A stretch of 64,000 bases of DNA from Panax quinquefolius (lineage: Eukaryota > Streptophyta > Magnoliopsida > Apiales > Araliaceae), in assembly GCA_020205615.1 (NCBI GenBank), contig CM035162.1, forward strand, positions 30,668,681 to 30,732,680. Direction: 5' to 3'. How positions within the stretch are numbered: position 1 is the stretch's first letter; each line of letters opens with the position of its first letter. The position numbers and the translations under genes were made by a program. Below are positions 9,708 through 19,678 of the stretch, piece after piece. Below the pieces are notes generated by a model that searched no databases, was not told the origin of the DNA, and saw only the letters and a program-made list of their open reading frames with translations.

Positions 9708-11536
9708 TTGTATTTAAGCCATAGGGACATGGATATTAGGATTCCGAAACAAAAGAAATACTTCAAAATAGCAGTTGCATCTTTTGCCACTTCTCACAAC
9801 TTCTTTTATGTAATAAATTTTGTCCTTTTTATAAAAAGAGTTTGATTTTACTTTGTTTTTCTCTAATCCCAAAATAATAATCGCATTTGACTTTCGATCT
9901 TTGTTTTTTTATATGCAAAGACATTATTTTAGGGAAAAATCACTTTTACTCTATTGTGATTGTAGTATTTTAAGCGATTAATGTTTGTCTTTTAAAATAT
10001 TCAATTAGTCAATCGCATCTTTTTAAAATGTTTAATCAAGCAATTTAACAAATTTTCTTTCACGGACGTTAAAAATTGGGGGGAAAAGCATTTACTCTCT
10101 TGTCTTTTAAAATATTCAATTTAAAACTGTATTTTTTAAAAAATGTTCAATCAAGCGATTAGATTCAATTTTCACTGACGTTAAAAAATTGGGTCAAGTT
10201 TCCTATGTGGCTTTAAAAAATAAATTACAAATGATGTGTCTCATTTTCAATGGGGGTACCATTTTCAATGACGTCATTTGTATCTAGTATTTTCTACATC
10301 TAAACTAAAATAACCTGGGGTGGGGGGATTCTAAAGACGTATGGTTGGATGTATAGACAGAGGAGGACCCATTTTTCTGTGATCTTCCAGTTTCTTTTTT
10401 CTCATATCATTTTCTTTTGCCAAGTGGATTACCTGGACACAATACTTGATACTAAATTAAGAGAGGAGTCTATTATTATGTCTAGCCCAAACTAAGCATA
10501 CAGATTTCCAAATGTGCCCTCAGGGATACTTATCCTCATCTAAGAGAATTGTTTTGCAGTTCCACCAAATTAAGTAAGAGAAAAGAACTATAATAATGAA
10601 GTCAAATTACATTTAGGTTCCGGGTTCAATGTTAAATATGAATTCGAATACGCAATTTAAACCACTGCTTTCATCTTATAAGTCTCTTTTCTACTTATTT
10701 GGGTGATTGCATATTCTCACAATAGAAGTATAAAACCACATAGATTACGAGGCAATAATATTCCATGAGAATGTTGATAATTAATTACTTTCATCAAATG
10801 GATATTTATATTTAATTTTCAGTAGATTCAATTAACAATGAGACACGTCATTTGTATTTTATTTTTTAAAGTCATGTAGAAAAATTGGCCCAATTTTTTA
10901 ACGCCCGTGAGCAAAATTGGACGAAATTGCTTGATTGAACATTTTTAAAAAATACGGTGAAATTAATTGAATATTTTAAAAGATACAATGCAAATTTATT
11001 GAATATTTTAAAAGCGCGATGGGATAAAGGTGATTTCCCCCCAATCTTTTAACGTCATGTGAGTAAAATTTAATGAAATTAACTGATTGAACATTTTAAA
11101 AAGATACGATGAAATTTAATTGAATGTTTTAAAAAGATACTGATAAATAATTACTTAAAAACAACAACCACATTGGAATAAAAGTGTTTTTCCCCCATTA
11201 TTTTATAAATTTCAGGAGTTGCCTGAGCATCAACGAGGAGACGCCGTGAGCAGCATGGTGTACGAAGCAAATGCAAGAGTTCAAGACCCTGTGTACGGGT
11301 GCGTTGGGGCCATATCATCTCTACAACATCAGATCGACATGCTTCAGGCCCAGTTGGCTATAGCCCAAGCTGAAGTGCTACACTTAGGGGTGCGCCTGGC
11401 AGCTACAGGTCAGGCCCTTAGTCCAAAAAGTTGTGGATCACCTCCATCGTCTAAGATTACACAAAGAAAGCCCATTTTTGGAATGGATGTGGTTGTAGAC
11501 CAGGCCAGCTATGGAGAATCAATGTGGTCATATTAG
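8388..11536 (+). CDS. LBD4: LOB-domain transcription factor, LBD4 type (2 exons)
   Basis: Exons are 8388..8627 and 11216..11536, joined in phase 0 (TTACAG|GTATGT donor, AATTTCAG|GAG acceptor), giving 186 aa. This is a nuclear DNA-binding protein of the plant-specific LATERAL ORGAN BOUNDARIES family. LBD4 in Arabidopsis acts at vascular and organ boundaries. Residues 1-33 are a Gly/Ala/Ser-rich leader from simple repeats. The Cys block uses C34, C37, C44 and C49. The GAS block includes [20 protein letters not shown] (residues 70-89). The zipper-like coiled coil is L116-L123-L127-V134. The C-terminus ends ESMWSY, very like Arabidopsis LBD4. Oddities: Cys spacing is C-X2-C-X6-C-X4-C instead of the usual X3 at the last step, and the 2.6-kb intron is full of repeats. 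PSAF follows 0.58 kb downstream on the same strand. Identification is firm; strict orthology is an inference. Confidence 0.93.
8817..8921. mobile_element. Small MITE in LBD4 intron
   Basis: 105-bp element with complementary ends TTTTGGGTGTGATTTGGATA and GTATCTAAATCACGCCCAAA. It is nearly palindromic with a TGCATGCA centre. No coding content; superfamily unknown. Confidence 0.6.
9019..9240. mobile_element. Hairpin MITE in LBD4 intron
   Basis: Arms of about 80 nt are complementary: CTTTTATTAAAAAGCTACGT, then CGTTTTTGGAGG at the left; CCTCCAAAACGACGT, then TAATAAAAGAATACTATTTAA at the right. The outermost parts are AAGGATCAAGAA and CTCTTGATTCTT. The central loop carries GATATTTTTTGTAAAT. No ORF. 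Confidence 0.6.
9932..11196. mobile_element. Mutator-like element (MULE/MITE) abutting LBD4 exon 2
   Basis: Perfect 9-bp target duplication ATTATTTTA at 9923..9931 and 11197..11205. The element starts GGGAAAAATCACTTTTACTC and ends AATAAAAGTGTTTTTCCCCC. Long inverted arms (about 330 nt) contain repeated TTAAAATATTCAATTA / TTAATTGAATATTTTAAA motifs. A non-repeated centre (about 10270..10825) could be captured DNA but was not identified. The 9-bp duplication and long inverted ends fit Mutator-type elements. It landed 10 nt upstream of the exon 2 acceptor, leaving TAAATTTCAG. Confidence 0.75.
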
Positions 11537-12117
11537 CTACATAGCCTGTTTATGCCTTTATATTTCTGTCTACTCCTATATACAAATCCCATTGACATAG
11601 GGTCGGTCTCTGGGAAGGGTTTATATATTGTCATTAACAACATTGTATTTGTATATATACCTCAAATTAATATTAGCCACTACTCAAAGTATTAGCTTTT
11701 ACTTTTTGAACAAAAAAAAATTTATCTTTATTACATATTTTGTATAATAAGCTATTTGCCCATCTATAAAATAAAATAAAATAGATGGGGTATATCTCTA
11801 TCTTGAAAATAAAAACAGAATCAATCAACCCATTCACATTCCATAAACAGATTTAGTTATCCTCCCTAGTCCCTTCCACATATCCTTTTGTAGCAAGTAG
11901 ATAGAAAGAGAATCCATTAATCCCCATATCCCAAACACCCAAAACCAATCAAACTCACCCAACTAGGCCTTCCTTATTCATTCCCACCTTATCCTCTCTC
12001 CAACCACCAATCCCCTCTCAACTCCCCCCAAAAAACCTAAAAAAACAACACCCCTCATTCCCTCCACACTCCTTCAACAAGAACACAACCTTGAGCAAAA
12101 AAAGAAAAAGAAAAAGG
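11537..12117 (+). promoter_or_regulatory. LBD4 3' flank and PSAF promoter/leader
   Basis: The first 250 nt are AT-rich and probably carry the LBD4 3' UTR. From about 11870 the DNA becomes a C/A-rich, pyrimidine-rich leader running to the PSAF ATG. It includes CCAATC at about 11946 and an I-box-like CTTATCC (reverse GGATAAG) at about 11989. No convincing TATA box is visible, which would fit the reported TATA-less state of several photosystem I nuclear genes. The elements are suggestive only. Confidence 0.4.
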
Positions 12118-13229
12118 ATGGCTTTGTCAATTCCCACAAACCTGTACAAACCCATTACAAAGCCATCTAAGTTGAATTCTCAGTTCACATCAAAACCAAG
12201 ATTGGCAGCTACAATTTTGTGCTCTGCTTCATCACAAAATGCAGAGGAGAGTTCAGTTTCATCATCTCCATTGAAGGCATTTTCTGCTGCACTTGCACTG
12301 TCTTCGATTCTGCTATCGGCTCCGGTGCTGCCGGCATCAGCAGACATATCGGGGCTAACCCCATGCAAGGATTCTATGCAGTTTGCTAAGAGGGAGAAAC
12401 AACAAATCAAGAAGCTGGAGTCATCACTCAAGCTTTATGCTCCAGATAGTGCTCCTGCCTTGGCTATTAACGCCACCATTGAAAAGACCAAGCGCAGGTA
12501 CCTCCATTCATTACATTACATACTAGTCTATGTTTTTTCATGTGTTGTCAATGTTCCTAGGATGATTTTACAACTTTTTTGAGATTATCAAAAACAAGAA
12601 AAACAATAAACTAAATCAAAGTCATCAAGTAATACCTCAACCTATAATAGTCACAAATTCATACATTTATGTATGCAACACAATGCCTATTGGGTTTGCA
12701 TTTTTATAGCAAACTAGTTTGGGGGGCTAAACAATGAATGTAATATGAAAGGTTAAAACTCAAAATATGAGAACAAAAATAGGAGGATGATGATTTTGGG
12801 TGGGAAAAAAGAGAGAGTCAATTTACATGGTTTGTAAAACAATTTACTATACCATATACAGTAGATGTAAATCGAGGGAGTATTGAATTAAATGTGATAT
12901 GGGAAATGCATGGATGCAGGTTTGATAATTATGGAAAGCAAGGGTTGTTGTGCGGATCAGATGGTTTGCCACACTTGATAGTGAGTGGGGATCAGAGACA
13001 CTGGGGTGAGTTCATCACTCCAGGCATTCTCTTCCTTTACATTGCTGGATGGATCGGGTGGGTAGGAAGGAGCTACCTAATCGCCATCAGAGATGAGAAG
13101 AAGCCGACAGAGAAGGAGATCATCATAGATGTTCCCTTGGCTTCGAGCCTCATCTTCAGAGGCTTTATCTGGCCTGTTGCTGCCTACAGAGAGTATGTAA
13201 ACGGAGACCTCATTGACACCTCTGTCTAA
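12118..13229 (+). CDS. PSAF: Photosystem I reaction centre subunit III (PsaF), 2 exons
   Basis: Exons are 12118..12497 and 12920..13229 (GCAG|GTACCT donor, GGATGCAG|G acceptor, codon AGG split 2+1), giving 229 aa. PsaF is the thylakoid subunit that docks plastocyanin on the lumenal side of photosystem I. Residues 1-75 form a bipartite import signal: a Ser/Thr/Lys-rich stroma-targeting part, then a hydrophobic lumen-transfer domain (about 54-73) ending in ASA before DISGLTPC. The mature protein is 154 aa. The Lys-rich helix [17 protein letters not shown] (91-107) is the plastocyanin-binding region. [20 protein letters not shown] begins the transmembrane segment. ATG 12118 was chosen because upstream in-frame codons contain no ATG. 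Nothing looks broken. Confidence 0.96.
12498..12919 (+). other. PSAF intron
   Basis: 422-nt AT-rich GT-AG intron with no ORF or repeat of note. It separates the Lys-rich lumenal helix from the rest of the mature protein. Confidence 0.85.
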
Positions 13230-14455
13230 ATTTCTCGGCTATTCGTCCTCAGGTTTAGTCTCAAGATATCTCACTTTTCACTACTAAAATACAGGCAGTC
13301 TCTGTTTGAAGTTAAAATAAACTTTGGATTAAATGTGGCTATAGTTCTTTCTTAAGTTTAGGCACACAAATGGGGGGACTTTAAAGACTAAGACAGACAG
13401 CTGAAAGATTTGAATACGGAGTTTTCATGCATGAGTGAGGAGTGATGTAAATTTTTTTTTGTAATTCATATATTATAAACTTGTGCTAAATTGTATGTAG
13501 CGTCTTATTTCTAACTGAAACTGAATTCAATTTGTTTCCCCGTTCATGATTGATCACCATAGGAAAATCTTAGTGATATAGACCGAGGAATTTAAAATGT
13601 TTTTATAATTAGGAGGAATAGTGCTAAGCTAACAATATTCGCTATTCTTCTTAACAACATGTATCAAATGTAGATGAAGATGGAAGACAAAGAAACAAAG
13701 AACCAGGATATTAAATTCTATATTTTTTCAAACTAGGTAGGATATAATGTGATGTTCAACTGGCATCGCCCACAAAATAGCTGCGGTTTATAAGTATATT
13801 GAAACATTTTTGCAAGAAATTATCTGATTGCCAACCAGGTTGCTTAGAGATAATCAAGGCTGCAGCACGCACCTGTGTAGACGGGCCCAATAAGTATGTT
13901 GGACCACCTCCTTACATAAAAGGTTAACCTATTAGGTTGAGGCTCTAACATACTTATTAACCCATCTACAATCTTGAATTTATCCAATGTGAGATTCAAG
14001 TGAAATATCCCAACAAGACTGGAACAGAAAGTAACCTAAATCCAATATCATTATGCAGCAAGTTCCTGGAAAAGTTCCTTTAAAAAAGGTTTTTATAGTT
14101 GTGTCACAGAGTCTTCTACTCCAGTGGCTAGCAAAACTACATTTTTAACTACACACCAGACACCATTAACTAAAGTAGTACAACCTAATTGAAACTGAAC
14201 TCTACTACGTTAACACTTGGATAAATCATGAAACTACGAATCCATTATTGCCATTATAATAAGAATGTCCCCTATCCAATCTAAACAAAGAATCGATTAT
14301 GAGAATTTAAAGCATTCAACTAATGAGACAGAATTTACTATAAAAAAAATAGATCTCTAGAGATGCAAGTCAAATTCCCGTCTACTAAAACGAACGATAA
14401 CCCTTTATTTCCATATAGACAAAAAATTGCTTACCAGGATTCATATATAGTGATC
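13230..14455. other. PSAF 3' flank and intergenic DNA
   Basis: The first 250-300 nt probably hold the PSAF 3' UTR (AATAAAC at about 13316; T-rich stretch at about 13451). The rest has no gene. A hairpin occupies 13877..13979. The last part is the region downstream of the VWA relic. Confidence 0.45.
13877..13979. repeat. Hairpin-forming inverted repeat
   Basis: GTAGACGGGCCCAATAAGTA at the left pairs with TACTTATTAACCCATCTAC at the right, with further pairing of TGTTGGACC with the GGCTCTAACA region. About 103 nt. Could be a small MITE or the terminal part of a decayed retroelement. Confidence 0.5.
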
Positions 14456-15597
14456 TTATTTATATGGTCTTGAAGTCAAGATGCATGTCTTGTTAAGCCG
14501 CTGAACTTGCTCAGGATGATTTGTAAAGTTAAGAATCCGCGACTTGGAAACCATACTGATCATAGAAGGCGTATCATAGCCAATGACACCACCACTTAGC
14601 ACCGTTGTATGAGTTGTTGAGTCACCTCTAGTTGTTGGCCTCTGCCAGGAGTGTGAGCTCAGTCCTGAGAGCACATAAGCTTGCTCGGTGTGCTCATATG
14701 ATTCCATGCTCACCATTCTATCCCTAATTTCAGTCAACTCACCTTCAAGCCAGGTGCAGAGGCCATCCCCTGACTGGGCAGATGCTGAAGATAGTAGAGT
14801 TGTTCTGCAGTTAGTCAGCACAGCTTGTGCACCCTCTAAGTTTCCATGCTCAGCCATTTTTTGTGCCTCTGCAAAACCTTCTGCCACCCAGAGGCGATTT
14901 CTCTGACGATCAACCTCCAAGCTCATTATCAAATCTGTAGGAGACAGAACATAAGGTCTCTGTATCTCAACCCTCTCACTTTCAACTTGTACCGTCTCCA
15001 TTGACAATTTCCTTAAAAGGAGCATTTAACATCCAATAATGATGTCTTTGCTACTACTTCCTCACCTTCAGCGGCTAGAAATACAGGAACTGTCAGGTAC
15101 ACCAGAAATTCTTTCTCTTCATCAGCATACAAGTATCCATCATCTTTCACACCTTCCTTTCCTAGTTCAGAAATGTCATTCAGATGTCTTCCTGAAGGTA
15201 TGGATACAATATGCACTCCAGATGATGCAGACCTCACAGTAAAACGAAAATTCTGTGCCACTACACTGAGAAGGCCGCCAATGCACCTGGCAAACGCATC
15301 TTGAACTATATCAATAGACTCAACGAATGAAAAGGTACCACCGGATGCAACAGAGATCATGTGCATAGAGTCGGAGTCATGGTCTGCACCAAAACCAACT
15401 GTGTGAACTGGGGATACTTGATGGTTGAGCCTCATCTCCAGCTACCCCATTACGGTCAAGAACGGGATCACACAATAGATTCAGACGTTCCAGAACCTGC
15501 CTTGAGTTAGTGGAGTTATGATTCTGTGAATTCTGCCTTGGGTTTAAAATATGGAGGTTGTGTGTCTTTTCCATCAGATAGGAGGATAATGACTTCT
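14456..15597 (-). pseudogene. WAV3-like VWA-domain E3 ligase relic, 5'-truncated and frameshifted
   Basis: Minus-strand reading gives, in order, VIILLSDGKDT (VWA strand and loop, 15561..15593), a VLERLNLLCDP stretch in another frame, VHTVGFGADHDSDSMH with DAFARCIGGLLSVV in a third frame (15013..15435), and ERVEIQRP ... EVDRQRNRLWVAEGFAEAQK ... AYVLSGLSSHSWQR ending at 14456. These are hallmarks of the plant RING-VWA E3 ligases (WAV3/WAVH, EDA40 family), which ubiquitinate targets in gravitropism. At least three frame changes are needed, two of them at homopolymers (CCCC near 15410, TTTT near 15013). The N-terminal RING finger and the start of VWA were not found upstream, where a probable LTR insertion lies. 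Indel errors in the assembly remain possible, but they would not restore the missing N-terminus. Confidence 0.8.
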
Positions 15598-16197
15598 CAA
15601 CCTAGTACATTAAATTGAGTTTGATTAGATATAAGACAAAAGGACCATATTATTAACTAACAGAAATCAAAAGCTGATATTATACTTAATCTCACACTTT
15701 CCAATCACACATGTTAATCAAAATAACCTTACCACCAACCTAAGTTGCTCTACCATCTTTTCCCATCGACCTCTCCACAACCAGTTGACTAGACAAATAT
15801 CTAAAAGTTAATCTACAGGTTTCTTGGGTCCACAGGATGTACCCGACTGCTGATGAAATTTTGTCAGCACTCTTTTACTACTGGTACAATAACTGATTAT
15901 TCATGCTATTAAAACTTTAAAATGATTATTTACTGTTAATGGTTAACGTAGCAGACAGAAACAAATGAATATCAAACTATGAAATGGTTATCCAAACAAT
16001 CAAAATTCAGCAAATAAAAGATGTTCACATTATCATTTACAGCTATGCGCATCCTAACACAAGTGCAATAGTGTGTCCATTGACGAATCTGGTATAAAAT
16101 AACCAGGTATGCCACTGATCTCACCTATTAAATTATACATATATAGGCCAGGGTTAATGTTGTCATATACACAACCAAGAGATAATAGTAGCATAAT
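15598..16197. other. Upstream flank of VWA relic
   Basis: No coding similarity recognised on either strand; no RING-type Cys/His pattern seen. AT-rich, with no obvious repeats. Confidence 0.4.
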
Positions 16198-17426
16198 CGT
16201 AACAGCCCCTTCCCGAATAGGACATGGATGTCACGTGTAAAACACAACAAACCTCAAACTAATTAACAGAATACTAATAACTTCAAAATATTTAATAGTT
16301 GATAATTCATAAATATCGAATTAAATGCAATTCTCCAAAGATCTACAGAATAATCACAATTTATCAAAATCTAAAATCAAATCAACCTAGCTGGCCAAAG
16401 GTTGTTCTCTTAACACGAAACCCTAAACCGCCCCTGCAAACCTGTCAGAAAAAAAATACAGCATGAGCCAAATGCCCAGTACGGATAAAGATAGACAAAA
16501 GATGCACAACTGAAATATAGAATCAACTGACCAAATACTGAGCAAGACCTTAAGCATAAATACCGACGATAATAGAATCTCCAAAGTCTGAATATAATAT
16601 ATTTGAATCAACAAAATTAACGAAACAAACAGAAGATTGAATCAAAATGGCTATATTTTATCTCATCTTTCGGATTATCATGATAACCAATTTCATGTCT
16701 ATATTTTATTTAAAATCAATCTCTAGTTTAAAAACCCTCATAACTAAACTTAAAATCAAAAAATAAAATAATATTTACATTCATTGTTCGTCTTTCTTCA
16801 ATACGCAACAATAAAATCTGACTTTTGGGTCTTCTAGAGTCTTCAAAATCTCTTCATGTCTTCATAAAAATTATAGCTCTAGAAAAGATACACAAACTAG
16901 GCTCAAGAATCACTCGATTCAAAGTTAATATGATCGAATTACGAATTTTCAAAATTTAGGGCTAAAAAACACGATGGGAATTAGGATAGGTTGTGGTTTT
17001 CAACAATTTAAGATATGAAGATGATGTCAAATAACTTTTCTCCCTCTTCATATTTGTAGAGAACGAAAAACAAAAGAAGTTCATTCAATTCCAACATCGG
17101 ATTAATTAATTATGATATTTCTAAAGGGCTGCAGTGCGTATGAGAATTCTACTCGGGAATTCAACTAATCAAATGAGAATAGGATTATGGTTACATTTCT
17201 ACTCCTTAAATATAACATGGAAATAATAGGAGTTATCAAAACCCTAATGGACTCTTTAATTTTAATGAAATCAATTATTAAATTATCTACTAAAAGAATT
17301 TAAATTTTCAAGCGAAATAAAATTATTAATGAAATAAAAATAGTAACTTACCTTTCTCAATTCAATTATGCTTTTAGGAAAAATAAAATTAATATTTAAT
17401 TATAAACAAAAATTCGGGTTATTACA
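16198..17426 (-). mobile_element. Probable solo LTR
   Basis: Starts CGTAACAGCCCCTTCCCGAA and ends TTCGGGTTATTACA. Read on the minus strand this is TGTAATAACCCGAA ... GGGGCTGTTACG, the usual layout of gypsy LTR termini, with one changed end base. Flanks ATAAT (16193..16197) and ATAGT (17427..17431) could be a mutated 5-bp target duplication. No ORF of retroelement type inside. Confidence 0.5.
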
Positions 17427-17431
17427 ATAGT

Positions 17432-18145
17432 AATCATTTCATATTCGGGTTAAATTCACTTTTCCCCTCTATACTCGACCTCGGTTTACAAATGCATCAT
17501 TGGACTGAAAATTTTAACAATCGAGTCAGTTAACTATAATTTTTTGTCAAATCATTACAAAATTCGTTAAATGAGTTTACTTTTAACAGAAACTTATTAT
17601 ATCCGAAAAGGATGACCCCATATCCAAGTTCACGTCACTTATTTCACGTGCGTACATCCTAGTCATTGTCATGTTGGAAAGTCAATGGGTATATCAACAT
17701 TTGGTTGACCAATTGAAGGTGCGAGCCCTACCATGTGAAAGAGAAAAAGTGAAAACGCGAACCATAACTGCTAAAATCAGCATATTATCCGTGCAAGTCT
17801 TGTTGGCGAATCTTCTTCGGTGCGAATCTTGTGCGTAGCTACTATTAGATCAAGCAGGTATGTAAGATTTCCTTGATTAAATTGATTTTGGACATGAGTT
17901 GTGAGTAACATAATGATTAAATTAGAATTTTTTTAATCTCTTCTTGTTATCTTGTGGGTTTTTATGTTATCTCCATGTTAGAGCCTACATGAGAGCAAAT
18001 CGAAGAGCTAATTGAAGAGCCTATTTATGAGTCCATTGAAGAGCCTACTGCACTGCTTGGTGTAGTAATTACAGAAAGATATCAGTTCAACCAAGTGAAG
18101 ATTCCAACACCAAATGTAAGTGTCCACTTATTGACATGGACTTAC

Positions 18146-18191
<46 letters not shown>

Positions 18192-18910
18192 AAAGATGAA
18201 CTATGATATATATTACAATCCACAAAAAAATGTAAAGAAAAGGTGAGATGCGACTCACACAAGCATTTATGTTTGTAAGATTAAAGACCTATATTGCTCT
18301 ACTATCCATGCTATCTTTAAAAAGCTAAGTTAACTTGTGACTTTTTTTTTTCTTTTGTAGATGTCAACTCCATGTGTGATGAAAAATAGTGTTTTTTCCA
18401 ACCAACAATACCACTCCAGTTAGTACCCCGCCAAATGAAGCACAACTTAGTGGAATGGGATTCCAAACACCAAGTATCAGTTTAGTTTCCTCCACAATTC
18501 AAACTAGAGGGGGCAAAAGGAAGATAGATGTTGTTGGAAGCCAAGAATCCACACGAAGGCCATATAAAATTGCAAGGAATAATGGTGGATTAGAATTTCT
18601 GTAATTATGTCGTGATGTAGTATTTTTTGAAACTGTTTAAACTACATTAGTTATGGTTGATTGTAAATACTGTTTTTTATGGTTGAGGACAAGGTATAGT
18701 ATTTTGTTGCTAATTATGGTACTTTAGGTAACTATGGTAACTATGAAGTTGTGATGGTTAGATTATGACATGGTTACAAATATTACAACTGAGATTGAAT
18801 GTTTATGGTTTTGTCAAATGAATATATTATGCATTTCAGTGAATGTTTATGGTTCTATATTTGAAAGGTCTAAATTATTTCGTATAATAATTTACCTCTA
18901 CGATACCAGT
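17432..18910. other. Unassigned intergenic DNA with a TA array
   Basis: Contains ATTCACTTTTCCCCTCTATA at about 17455, resembling MULE ends seen elsewhere in the window but without an identified partner, a TA array at about 18152..18188, and exon-like stretches around 17990..18120 and 18360..18604. No gene can be named. Confidence 0.35.
18361..18604 (+). other. Possible exon-like ORF, unknown
   Basis: A T-rich tract ending TTTTGTAG|ATG looks like a splice acceptor at 18360. The open frame at 18389..18604 (71 codons) is rich in Ser, Thr and Pro and contains RGGKRKIDVVGSQES, then RRPYKIARNNGG. The basic, low-complexity tail resembles C-termini of plant MULE or SWIM-type transposases, but that is only an impression. 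It may be a leftover last exon. No function assigned. Confidence 0.25.
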
Positions 18911-19625
18911 TGTAACGATCCCAAGATCGGGTCTATTTCTCTTCCTGATCTTGTGCGTTAATTACTATTTTGATCTAGCTTTATATCGTAATTAAATGTA
19001 ATAACAGCTTATGTGGATAACTTAAAACTTTTCTTTCCGTCTTTCTTTCGTTTCCTTTAATCGCAATATTTACGAATCTTCTTTATACAAAAATCATATT
19101 TATTATATGATTTGTATAATCTGAGTAAACGTATTAAAAACCTAAGTCTCAATACTTAATATCTTTTCTATCGATGATTCACTTATTTCAGAATTATATT
19201 TATTCTCATTTCAGAATAAACATTCTTTATCCATTCAACATTTCAAACTATACATAACTGCTAATTATATTTAACAAAACTTTCAATAATAGATTTATAT
19301 CATTTCTAATTCAAGGAAATGTATTCATTTTGCACATCGTTCAATCTTCATCAACCGTATAGCAAGTACTATTGCTTAACATCATTAACCTGCAAAAAAT
19401 TTGTGTTTGCAAGATTGAGCTCGACAACCTAGCAAATTTAACCGACTATCATGTTTCACATAGCAAACAATTCCATATGCACTATATTTTCTTTACTATG
19501 CATATCCGCATGCAACATATATATTCTTTACTATGCATATCCTACATGCATCAATAATTCCTTACAAAGCATACATTCATGCATTATACATTTCTAATTC
19601 ATCGAGTTACTTCATACAACATGTG

Positions 19626-19678
19626 CTATCACATATCACATATCACATATCACATATCACATATCACATATCACATAT
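19626..19678 (+). repeat. CACATAT tandem array
   Basis: About seven exact copies of a 7-bp unit (TATCACA/CACATAT) inside the solo LTR. Exactness against a mutated background suggests recent slippage expansion. Confidence 0.85.

Larger units (their letters stand above)
8628..11215 (+). other. LBD4 intron, expanded by repeats
   Basis: GT-AG intron of 2,588 nt. In order: TA run 8670..8689, poly-T at about 8731, a small MITE (8817..8921), a CT/TA microsatellite 8980..9012, a hairpin MITE (9019..9240), a TA array 9246..9280, unassigned sequence, a TA array 9653..9702, and a MULE-like element 9932..11196. The two larger TA arrays are each preceded by a CTTGATTCT..CCGTGTATA block. Only the last 10 nt before the acceptor lie beyond the MULE target duplication. 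Confidence 0.75.

Noticed and set aside
12091..12117. Extension of PSAF upstream to a TTG codon
   Set aside because: Nuclear plant genes start at ATG; MALSIP at 12118 is in a normal leader context and gives a proper transit peptide.
12180..12431. 83-codon minus-strand ORF over PSAF exon 1
   Set aside because: Antisense shadow of a real coding exon.
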